From positions 1-64,000 of the forward strand of contig MHCP01000015.1 of the NCBI GenBank assembly GCA_001816655.1: a stretch of DNA of 64,000 nucleotides, in the 5' to 3' direction. This document shows, piece by piece, positions 25,252-32,469 of this stretch; the stretch's first letter is position 1, and every line of letters starts with the position of its first letter. The translations under genes were made by a program, and so were the position numbers. The notes beneath the pieces are model-generated. The model was not told the DNA's origin. It ran no database searches and saw only the letters and a program-made list of their open reading frames with translations. The stretch is from Candidatus Woykebacteria bacterium RBG_13_40_15 (GTDB taxonomy: Bacteria; Patescibacteria; Microgenomatia; Woykebacterales; RBG-16-39-9b).

Positions 25252-25291
25252 ATGGGGTCACTTCTCGCATTACTGCTTAAAGCAACCCCAT
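25252..25291 (+). other. Stem-loop after the virB6-like gene
   Basis: Arms ATGGGGT (25252-25258) and ACCCCAT (25285-25291), with an inner TGCT-TAA-AGCA. It lies between convergent genes but has no T-run on the plus strand, so termination is uncertain. Next to it (25294-25307) the minus strand has AAAGGAGGTGATC, a full anti-16S match, followed by a four-codon frame. Confidence 0.4.
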
Positions 25292-25306
25292 GTGTGATCA
25301 CCTCCT

Positions 25307-28165
25307 TTACACTGCTGGCACTACAAGTGGGCTACCGTTTCCCCTAGGCACCCACTTCCTGCCATAATACTGCCCTTGCTCCAAGAGATAGGGAATTGTT
25401 CCCCCAACTATCTTTATCTCCTCGTTGGTCCATCTACCCTCAATGTCTAAGAGAACCTTCTCGGGACTCGTTCTCCCAAAATTGAGAGCTGCGGCTCCAA
25501 GCAACGGCTGGACAACTTCCTTCGCAACCGTCTGTATATCCTCCCACTCTTCAAACGTACCGTCCATGATCTTCCCTGCGATCAAACCCTGTGCCTTTTC
25601 CGGGCTCTGCTGGTAGTAGTTGAAGCCAAGGACCTTGGCCAAGCGGCTCTGAGCTAGGAAACTAGCCGATTGTTTAGGGAGCCTGATCACATGGAATCTC
25701 TTTGCTTGCTGTACCTTTGGATCGTGGATGCTTAGCCCCCGACGATATGCCCCTTCCAGCAAACGAAGCGCCATTGGAAGGCTGGCTTGCTTAAGCTCGC
25801 CATCATTGCCATTGGCCAACTCTATCAGCACAGCATCTGCGAAATCGTCGGCTACCTCAAGCCTTTTTGCAGCGAAGTTGCGCCAGTCCGGCCGACCATC
25901 TCCCTCAAGCCATGGCTGTCCTGCCAAATCCGCTCGGTATCCTTTACGGAGATCGGTTTCCCCCATGTCCTCATTTTCTTGGGCTTGCCTATCTATCAGG
26001 GCTTGCTTAGGAGCGAGTGGCTGTCTATTCCACATGAGTAACAGCATATTCCCAAATTGGGTGTAGCTGGGTCTAGCTGGGTCGTTGCTGGTCCAGCGAC
26101 TAAACCGGACATTTTCTTCCGACCCAAAAGCCATGGGCGAGCGGAATCTCTGGTTCGTTTTATCCACGAGGGACATGAATACAATCCCATCGTAGGTTTC
26201 CCACAGCCATTTGGGATCGTCCGTAGCCAGGTCTATTTTCTGGAGGGCCCAGAGGAACTCGTTGGGGTAGTTCATTACCTTCGCCAAATCTCTGTCCACC
26301 CCAGTTGCACCTCGGGGTGGAAGAACCCCCCAAATCGCTTGGCCGCAATAGCTCCAGATCATCTCCAAACCCGACTGAAAAGCCAAGTGAGCATCAAAGA
26401 TCTCCCTAGCTAGGGAGTTTCCGTGGTCTCTTTCCTCAAAGGGATCCTTCATCATCCAGTAGGGACCGAGGATCCTTTCTCTCACAGCCTGGATCGTCTC
26501 TTCCTCCGTCGGCGCTCTGTTGTCGTGGCCTTCTTTCCACCCCGCTAACCAGCGCGGACCGAGATACTCTAACCGCTCCTCTTGGCTCCTTCCGCTCACC
26601 TCTTCGGCGAGCTTGTAGAGCCGCATGAAACGATCGTTGTACTTCCACTCAAGTGGCGGCCGTGGCCCTCCAGCGTCATTGTCGCACGCTTGGGCGTTCA
26701 CTGCTTCAGTAAGGCCTCCCTGACCACGCTTTGTACGCATGCTCCTCGCCATCTGCCAGGCTCTAATGATTCGGACGATGTCGCGCAAGACCTCGAAAGG
26801 CGCGGCGAACATCTTCATTGCCTCCCAATTCAACCCATCCGGGGTAAGGACCGGAGGCTCAATCAGGTGGAAGTAAAAGCCAACCAGTGTCCATAGCTTG
26901 TCGGCCTTTTGCTCCCAGGTAACGGCTTGTATGTTCCAGACTGATTGCCAGATCTTCCTGAGCTGGTTTAGCTCCGTTAGGTTCATCCAGTCGTATTCCT
27001 CATTGAGAAGATTCTCGAAGCCGCCCTGAACAGGAAGACAACTTAGGGCAGCCCTGACCGGATCAACCTCTAGGGCATCGAAGTCTGCTTCTGGGCCCGC
27101 CCCACTCTCTTGGAACTTTGTTCGTTCCTGTTCCTTTATCTTCTGCAGGCCTTCGTAGACCTGCCGAGCAGTAACAAACTCCAATGCCACCTCAAGGTGA
27201 ACGCGGTAGTAAAGCGCCCCCTCGGTTTCCAGCCAGCCGGGTACGCAAAGCTTGCCCCCTATTTTCATAAATGGCAGGGGCGGTGGAACATCCTCAGTCT
27301 CTGGATCGTACCGCTCTTTGATTAGAGAGGGGTCCCGAAGAGCTCTGAGGAGGTCGAAATCCAAAGAGTCCCCTGTGACTGGATTGGCGTAGCCTCTGTA
27401 GCAGTAGGGGACATACGTCTTCTCCTTAGGCCGCCTTTCCACGCTAGCAGGGTCTCTGCGGTAGTCCTCGATTAGCTTCCACCTCCTCTCCAACTCCTCG
27501 TTGTACCGCTTTTCCAACCGGGCCTTTGGCACCATGTGGAACGGTTGGCGAGGGCTTTGGGAGTAGGCCTCTTCTATAATCGGGGTCAGGACCCAGTAGC
27601 GAACTCGCTGAATTTCACCTAGGAATTTGTAGGTTTCGTCTCCGAGAGAGAACGTGTGGAATTTTCTATATGCCTTTCTCTCCCTACTGCCCTCCTCTCC
27701 ACTCTGGAGACGTTTTTCGTAGTGCTCCCCCCATCTCTCCTGATGGGTAGCGAAGGCCCCCCTCATTCCCTCTGGCAAGTGGCCCAAGAACATCGGCTCG
27801 CCCTTCACCATACGGTAGATGTTGCCTTTATCATCCAGAAGGACGTGGGCTTTTTTTCCCTTCTTAGGCGACCACTCAAGGTCCAGCCTTTTGTACAAAC
27901 TTTCCAGATCCTGTGGCTTCGTGGTCCTCCACATCCATACCGGCACGTAGATTCGGATCCCCTTCTGTGAGAAGAACTCCAGTAGCCTGTCGATTATCCT
28001 TGTCGTTATGGCTTGAAGTAGTGCCCACTCAGAGCTGAAGGGAAACCTTCTGCCTCCCGCATAGTCTTCGTCCTGCAACCAAGTCCTGTCGGTTACCCGA
28101 ACACCGCTTGTGGCAGCTTGTTCCTCTTCCTCTTCTTGAAAGTCCGTGTCGTTCATCATTGTCAT
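25307..28165 (-). CDS. Orphan 952-aa protein, no family recognised
   Basis: A very large soluble protein rich in Trp, Arg and Glu, with no signal peptide, membrane helix or P-loop. An acidic N-terminus (DTDFQEEEEEQAA) precedes a mostly helical body. I see no catalytic motif. G+C is plainly higher than in the flanking secretion genes, and its codons differ. Start ATG 28163-28165 has AAGGAG 8 nt upstream. It has its own promoter and a leader of about 420 nt with attenuator and switch-like folds. It splits the secretion cluster, so it was probably acquired. Confidence 0.8.
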   Translation of the reverse strand: MTMMNDTDFQEEEEEQAATSGVRVTDRTWLQDEDYAGGRRFPFSSEWALLQAITTRIIDRLLEFFSQKGIRIYVPVWMWRTTKPQDLESLYKRLDLEWSPKKGKKAHVLLDDKGNIYRMVKGEPMFLGHLPEGMRGAFATHQERWGEHYEKRLQSGEEGSRERKAYRKFHTFSLGDETYKFLGEIQRVRYWVLTPIIEEAYSQSPRQPFHMVPKARLEKRYNEELERRWKLIEDYRRDPASVERRPKEKTYVPYCYRGYANPVTGDSLDFDLLRALRDPSLIKERYDPETEDVPPPLPFMKIGGKLCVPGWLETEGALYYRVHLEVALEFVTARQVYEGLQKIKEQERTKFQESGAGPEADFDALEVDPVRAALSCLPVQGGFENLLNEEYDWMNLTELNQLRKIWQSVWNIQAVTWEQKADKLWTLVGFYFHLIEPPVLTPDGLNWEAMKMFAAPFEVLRDIVRIIRAWQMARSMRTKRGQGGLTEAVNAQACDNDAGGPRPPLEWKYNDRFMRLYKLAEEVSGRSQEERLEYLGPRWLAGWKEGHDNRAPTEEETIQAVRERILGPYWMMKDPFEERDHGNSLAREIFDAHLAFQSGLEMIWSYCGQAIWGVLPPRGATGVDRDLAKVMNYPNEFLWALQKIDLATDDPKWLWETYDGIVFMSLVDKTNQRFRSPMAFGSEENVRFSRWTSNDPARPSYTQFGNMLLLMWNRQPLAPKQALIDRQAQENEDMGETDLRKGYRADLAGQPWLEGDGRPDWRNFAAKRLEVADDFADAVLIELANGNDGELKQASLPMALRLLEGAYRRGLSIHDPKVQQAKRFHVIRLPKQSASFLAQSRLAKVLGFNYYQQSPEKAQGLIAGKIMDGTFEEWEDIQTVAKEVVQPLLGAAALNFGRTSPEKVLLDIEGRWTNEEIKIVGGTIPYLLEQGQYYGRKWVPRGNGSPLVVPAV

Positions 28166-28173
28166 TTGTCGTT

Positions 28174-28362
28174 CTCCTTGGTGTGTTTTAATGCCGCTTT
28201 CGCAGCTTCTTTAAGTGGTTGTATTCAAACTCCGCTTGACGCGATGCGTCTGCGGAAGGGAATTGAATCAAACCCACTTGGTGAAGCGCAAAAAGCAGCT
28301 CACACCAAGGGGTGTCTACCCGCCGGCCGGCGGGCAAGCATCCCTTGGTGTTTTTCACCAAG
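28174..28362 (-). promoter_or_regulatory. Switch-like leader: alternating CTTGGTG/CACCAAG stems with SD sequestration
   Basis: On the minus strand, 5' to 3', the leader holds CTTGGTG (28362-28356), CACCAAGGG (28350-28342), CCCTTGGTGTG (28311-28301), CACCAAG (28283-28277) and CACACCAAGG (28185-28176). The last contains most of the Shine-Dalgarno AAGGAG. CCTTGGTGTG pairs perfectly over 10 bp either with the upstream CACCAAGGG arm, enclosing a 16-nt palindrome at 28319-28334, or with the ribosome-binding site. These pairings exclude each other, as in a riboswitch or RNA thermometer. No known ligand class is recognised. Confidence 0.6.
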
Positions 28363-28455
28363 AAGCTATACCGAATTAAGAATTTATAATTCAGAATGCA
28401 GAATTTCTCCTTCTTTATTTTCGAATATTTACTTTTTAAAGTTCTACAAAAAGAT

Positions 28456-28541
28456 AAGCGGGCTCTAGGTATTTCCCAGAGCCCGCTTCACCACCAGCCA
28501 CCGGCTGATGTCTCGCCATTACGGCGAGATCTGCTCTGGGC
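28456..28541 (-). terminator. Attenuator: terminator with competing antiterminator
   Basis: The terminator is a perfect 11-bp stem (AAGCGGGCTCT/AGAGCCCGCTT at 28456-28488), followed on the minus strand by ATCTTTTTG. Upstream, CCCAGAGC (28540-28533) pairs with GCTCTGGG (28482-28475), which overlaps the terminator stem, so only one can form. Between them lie hairpins TCTCGCC/GGCGAGA (28511-28529) and CAGCC-GGT-GGCTG. It sits between the promoter at 28595 and the 952-aa gene. Confidence 0.65.
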
Positions 28542-28575
28542 TTTTCTCAATGATTAATTTGAAGCTAAATTTCAT
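28519..28575 (-). CDS. Putative 18-aa leader peptide
   Basis: An ATG at 28573-28575 starts MKFSFKLIIEKSPEQISP, and the stop TAA lies in the loop of hairpin 28511-28529. GAGGA lies about 10 nt upstream. It is the first frame after the promoter and runs into the attenuator, the layout of translation-controlled attenuation. No amino acid is strongly repeated, so the signal may be ribosome stalling and not codon supply. Translation is inferred. Confidence 0.45.
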   Translation of the reverse strand: MKFSFKLIIEKSPEQISP

Positions 28576-28594
28576 TTTAAATTTCCTCGTGCTT

Positions 28595-28623
28595 ATTCTA
28601 GCACAAATCGTTGAGTTTGTCAA
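28595..28623 (-). promoter_or_regulatory. Promoter TTGACA-N17-TAGAAT for the 952-aa gene
   Basis: On the minus strand, -35 TTGACA (28623-28618) and -10 TAGAAT (28600-28595) with 17-bp spacing. The predicted RNA start is about 28588, giving a leader of about 420 nt before the 952-aa gene. Confidence 0.8.
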
Positions 28624-28642
28624 ACCTATAGTCACTCGACTA

Positions 28643-28730
28643 CATCTCGCGCCTGTTTCTCTGCGAGATATAATACGCAAGTATTACCTGCCCGACGCTA
28701 AAGCTTTGGCAGGCGGGCATTCTGCGTATT
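28643..28730. repeat. REP-like hairpin array
   Basis: Two hairpins: 28644-28669 (ATCTCGC/GCGAGAT) and 28672-28730 (AATACGCA/TGCGTATT, with inner TGCCCG/CGGGCA and GCTAAA/TTTGGC). The first shares about 25 of 36 bases with 517-552 upstream of hydB. The stretch 28731-28848 holds no gene that I can support. Confidence 0.5.
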
Positions 28731-28848
28731 GTTTCCTTGCAGGATATAATAATCCGTCTCCTTTACTTTATTTTTGATCTATTTTGAACTGGTTGCTTTT
28801 ACCAACCAAATAGTCAATAATAGTGGGCGAAGAAGAGGGACGATATTA

Positions 28849-28878
28849 CAGTAAGCAGAAAGCAGTAAGCAGTAAGCG
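28849..28878. repeat. AGCAGTA/AGCAGAA short tandem repeats
   Basis: Tandem variants of AGTAAGCAGAAAGCAGTA before the S23 gene. Related runs occur at 28937-28952, 29309-29360 and 50977-51008. Confidence 0.6.
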
Positions 28879-28953
28879 GGTTGGAACTAAAAATCAACTT
28901 TGCTAGCTGCTACAAGTTTTCTACAAAGTGCCTCGGCAGAGAGCAGAAAGCAG

Positions 28954-29331
28954 ATGCCCAACAGTTCGAGTTTCGAAAAAATAAAGGCTTGGCAAAAAGG
29001 TCATCTATTAGCCTTGGAGGTTTACAAAGTTACCAAGTCGTTTCCGCGGGAAGAGGCTTTCGGTCTAACATCTCAGTTACAACGTGCTGCAATATCCGTC
29101 CCCACCAACATAGCAGAAGGTTACGCAAGACAAAATAATAAGGTCTTTGGAACATTTTTAGATACGGCTTACGCGTCGCTAGTTGAAATTAAGTATTTAT
29201 TAAAGTTTTCTGCAGAGGTTGGTTATATTTCGAAACAAAATTTTATTAAATTAGAATCTTTAGCTGACGAGGTCGGCAAGGTTCTTTGGAAATTTATGAA
29301 GGAGGTAAAATCAGTAAGCAGTAATCGGTAA
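28954..29331 (+). CDS. Four-helix-bundle protein (S23/IVP family)
   Basis: A 125-aa protein with the S23 family core: FEKIKAWQKGHLLALEVYKV, LTSQLQRAAISVPTNIAEGYAR and FLDTAYASLVEIKYLL. Members were first seen inside 23S rRNA intervening sequences; the bacterial role is unknown, and the fold is shared with the Avd proteins of diversity-generating retroelements. The ATG at 28954 matches the family start; the frame upstream is repeat sequence. It lies between virB6 and prgI and is bordered by AGCAGAAAGC repeats, which suggests insertion. Confidence 0.85.
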   Translation: MPNSSSFEKIKAWQKGHLLALEVYKVTKSFPREEAFGLTSQLQRAAISVPTNIAEGYARQNNKVFGTFLDTAYASLVEIKYLLKFSAEVGYISKQNFIKLESLADEVGKVLWKFMKEVKSVSSNR

Positions 29332-29415
29332 GCCTAATTGGAAAGCAGAAAGCAAACGCTAATTGTTATCTGCTAACTAACGGGTGCTAACTGTTCAACT
29401 GCTAACTGCTAACTG
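29309..29415. repeat. Repeats following the S23 gene
   Basis: AGTAAGCAGTAATCGGTAAG, AAAGCAGAAAGC and then several CTGCTAACTG-type units (to 29415). The first part overlaps the 3' end of the S23 gene. Together with 28849-28878 they frame it. Confidence 0.55.
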
Positions 29416-29418
29416 ACT

Positions 29419-29943
29419 GTGCAGCAGCATCCTGTACCGCAAAACATAACTGGCTTTGAGTTTAAACTGATTGGCTTTCTGACTATAAAGCAGTTTGCTT
29501 ATTTGGCGGGGGCTTCTATCCTCTCTTTTGCTTGCTATTTTATATTGCCCGGCCTTTTGCGTTGGATGATTATCTTACCAGTTATGGCGGCGGGAAGTGC
29601 TTTTGCCTTTCTGTCCCTAAACGGTATGTCTTTCGACAAATGGATCATTGCCTTTATCCGATTGATAAGCAACCCCCAGATAAGAGTTTGGAGAAAAACA
29701 CCTAAGGTTATTAGCTTTCTAGCCCCAGAATTTTCCTACTATTTACGCCGAGGAGTAGAAGCGGCACAACCCACTCAAGCACCAAGCAAAGATCGTCTTA
29801 AACTCTTTGTTAGCCAACTTCAGGAACAAAAGCCAGAGGATCAGTTGGACGTTTTTGAAAAAAGCCGGCTCTCAAAGTTAAATTTTGCTGCCCGAGAGAC
29901 TCCCCAAACACCTATACCGGACCAGGAAGGAGTGGCCCCTTAG
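29419..29943 (+). CDS. PrgI-family (VirB3-like) secretion protein
   Basis: A 174-aa protein with GTG start. QQHPVPQNITGFEFKLIGFL and a pair of helices (about 24-62) are typical of PrgI, a Gram-positive VirB3-like inner-membrane component found before VirB4 genes. The C-terminal 80 residues are charged. Its stop precedes the next ATG directly. Confidence 0.85.
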   Translation: MQQHPVPQNITGFEFKLIGFLTIKQFAYLAGASILSFACYFILPGLLRWMIILPVMAAGSAFAFLSLNGMSFDKWIIAFIRLISNPQIRVWRKTPKVISFLAPEFSYYLRRGVEAAQPTQAPSKDRLKLFVSQLQEQKPEDQLDVFEKSRLSKLNFAARETPQTPIPDQEGVAP

Positions 29944-31746
29944 ATGACTGATATAACTGTCCCTCTAACAAGGGTCGGTAACCTTACTTCTGATCTACCG
30001 GAAAAAGCACCACCCTACCCAGGGGAAGCCCTCGCGGGAAGGTCTCCAAAGAGATTAGTCGAGGAGCAAAAAACAGGAGACTTGAAACTAGCATCCGCAA
30101 CGCCTTTTAAACCAGTCGCTTCGATAAATTATCCGGAGAAAAATATTTACGTCGCGCCGCTTAATAATGTTCAGCCTAGCCGTGGCTTGAACCCAGTTGG
30201 TAGCCGAGGAGTGGTTTCCTTACCTATTCAGGGCGAGAGGGTTTTTGAAATCGAGGACGCAATCAGAAAGCCTGTTGAAGCACGTATCGAAAAACTTTTA
30301 TCCCAATACGAGTCTCCACCCGTGGAGCAGGTAAAACCTCTACTCCCCCCACAAGGGCCTCCTCCTGTAGGAACGGGGGAAACAACTGAGCAAGCTAAGA
30401 CGGAGCTAGAGAACATTAAAGAGGCGGTTCGCAACGAGCTGCTAAAAAAGGGCGGCAAAGATCAAACCTTGACACCGATCCCGTCTGGGACGCCAGCAGC
30501 TACTGCCCCAGTGGCTGTTCCTTCAGCTTCGTCGCCGCAAATACAATCCCCACAAACAGCAACGATCCCAGCGGAGCAACAGCCAAGCGCGCCAAGCATT
30601 ATATCTATACCTACGCCAACAGCGCCCAAGCAGGATGAAACTGAGATCCACAAACGGGTGGAGCCGCCTCAACCAGAACAGATTGTATCGCCACCAACAG
30701 AAGCGGCCAAAATTGGGCCTCCTACAACTCAAACCGCCCCCTTGCAGACAACTCCACCACCAGGCGAATCGGCGACAAGTAAGCTTTTTTCGGAGGCGGA
30801 AAAATTGCAAACTGAGCTAGCTAATTTACAAAAGGAAGTTTCGGAACAAAAGTTGGGGGGAAAAGGCGAGGGAACCGCGCAAGTCGGCGCCCCTACAACC
30901 CCCTCTTCTATTCCTGTTTCTATGCCTGTTCCCAATATTGTTGTTGCTCCTACTCCTCCCCAACCTACCCCTGTAACTACCCCTCCGGCTCAAAAATCTG
31001 CTCAAGATGAACAGATTAGGAGGCTAGTTACTGAGAGGTCGGAGCTACTTAAGCAAATTAATGATCTTAGCAGCAAGCTTCAGGACGAGAAAACCCAAAA
31101 ACAGACTGCGCAAGAGGATGCAGACTCATTTCGGAAAAAAACCAGCACCTTGGAGAAGGAAAAGGCCGATATTTTAGGGCAAAGCGAGGCTATTAAAGCA
31201 GACTTAGTGAAAAACCAGCAGGTCCCTACTTCAACGGAGGGCCTCCCTAAGGAAATAGAAAATCTACGCTCCCGCCTTTTAGTGGCTGAGCAAGCGAAAA
31301 AGGTAGACGAAGAAAAAATAAACCAACTAGAAGATTTAATTGCTGGGGCAAAGCAAATACCGCAAGGAAAAGTCGATCTAGTTGAACCGGAAAAAGCTAA
31401 GAGTGTAGAAACTTTATCTAAGCAGGGTGTAGTTAAAGTTGTTAAACCCGACCTTGCAGTTGGGAAAATGGCTCCTTCGTTGACAAGCGCCCCCAATGTA
31501 ATAAATGGCATCGTTCGGGACAAGGGGGGATTGCTTCTTTCAAATGTAATTATAGTCGTAAAGGATAGTACGGGCGACCCGGTAAGGGCCTTGAAGACGA
31601 ATAAGATTGGTCAGTTTGCAATTTCGACGCCCCTACCAAATGGCACATATATTATGGAGCTAGAATCGACAACTAATAATTTTAATAATATTCAGGTGGA
31701 ACTCAAAGGCGAGGTATTGCCACCAATAGAGATAAAGGCTACCTAA
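29944..31746 (+). CDS. Pro-rich coiled-coil protein with carboxypeptidase-regulatory-like domain
   Basis: A 600-aa protein lying between PrgI and the VirB4-family genes. Residues 130-350 are rich in Pro, Thr and Ala with no fold; 355-490 form a coiled coil; 517-600 look like a carboxypeptidase-regulatory-like beta-sandwich (VINGIVRDKGGLLLSNVIIV). No signal peptide is seen. Perhaps a structural or tether part of the secretion system (inference). Confidence 0.65.
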   Translation: MTDITVPLTRVGNLTSDLPEKAPPYPGEALAGRSPKRLVEEQKTGDLKLASATPFKPVASINYPEKNIYVAPLNNVQPSRGLNPVGSRGVVSLPIQGERVFEIEDAIRKPVEARIEKLLSQYESPPVEQVKPLLPPQGPPPVGTGETTEQAKTELENIKEAVRNELLKKGGKDQTLTPIPSGTPAATAPVAVPSASSPQIQSPQTATIPAEQQPSAPSIISIPTPTAPKQDETEIHKRVEPPQPEQIVSPPTEAAKIGPPTTQTAPLQTTPPPGESATSKLFSEAEKLQTELANLQKEVSEQKLGGKGEGTAQVGAPTTPSSIPVSMPVPNIVVAPTPPQPTPVTTPPAQKSAQDEQIRRLVTERSELLKQINDLSSKLQDEKTQKQTAQEDADSFRKKTSTLEKEKADILGQSEAIKADLVKNQQVPTSTEGLPKEIENLRSRLLVAEQAKKVDEEKINQLEDLIAGAKQIPQGKVDLVEPEKAKSVETLSKQGVVKVVKPDLAVGKMAPSLTSAPNVINGIVRDKGGLLLSNVIIVVKDSTGDPVRALKTNKIGQFAISTPLPNGTYIMELESTTNNFNNIQVELKGEVLPPIEIKAT

Positions 31747-32466
31747 ATGGCTAAACCAAAAAGAATACCACTAACTCAAGAGCATTTGGATATCGAAGAT
31801 ATTCGAGATGATGTTGTTATTCTAAAAAGTGGGACCGCGGCTGCGGTTCTCCAAACAACTGCTATTAATTTTGATTTACTGAGCGAACAGGAGCAAGATT
31901 CAGTCATTTTTGCATTTGCGGGCTTACTAAATTCTATAACCTACCCCATTCAAGTGTTGATACGCAGTAAAAGAGTTGATATTTCCAATTACATATTAAG
32001 GATCGCCGAGGCAAAGAGGAAAACCCATAATCAAAGCTTGGTCTCCCAAATTGAAAAATACGAAAACTTTATTAAGGATCTCGTATCAAAAAACCAGGTT
32101 CTTGACAAGAGATTTTATGTAATAATCCCTTATTTTAATATTGAGCTTTCTCAATTAACTGGGGGTCTGGGATCAATTTTCCACCCAAAGGCCGTCAAAG
32201 AGCATAAATGGGCCACTTTGGAAAAAGCGAAGGTAAATTTGGAACCAAAAGTGGAGCACCTCATAAAGCAATTTTCGCGGCTTGGGGTAAAAACTATCCG
32301 TTTAACAACCGAGGAGCTAGTTGAACTTTATTATGATCTTTACAATGCTGATATCGCGCGCGAGGAGAAAGCGGCGCTTGGAACCAAAGAATATACGACA
32401 CCAATAGTTGAGCCAAAAATTACACCCGTAGCAACTCCGCCAGCAGAGGAAGGGGTCAAACAGTAA
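31747..32466 (+). CDS. VirB4/TraC N-terminal-like protein
   Basis: A 239-aa protein: DIEDIRDDVVILKSGTAAAV, LNSITYPIQVLIRSKRVDIS and YFNIELSQLTGG match the N-terminal domain of TraC/VirB4-type proteins, but no Walker motif is present. It directly precedes the VirB4 ATPase (3-base gap), so it may act as a partner subunit. Confidence 0.75.
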   Translation: MAKPKRIPLTQEHLDIEDIRDDVVILKSGTAAAVLQTTAINFDLLSEQEQDSVIFAFAGLLNSITYPIQVLIRSKRVDISNYILRIAEAKRKTHNQSLVSQIEKYENFIKDLVSKNQVLDKRFYVIIPYFNIELSQLTGGLGSIFHPKAVKEHKWATLEKAKVNLEPKVEHLIKQFSRLGVKTIRLTTEELVELYYDLYNADIAREEKAALGTKEYTTPIVEPKITPVATPPAEEGVKQ

Positions 32467-32469
32467 TCC

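Noticed and set aside
25290..25310. 16S rRNA 3' fragment (GATCACCTCCTTT)
   Set aside because: Only 13 bases match; flanks show no rRNA similarity.
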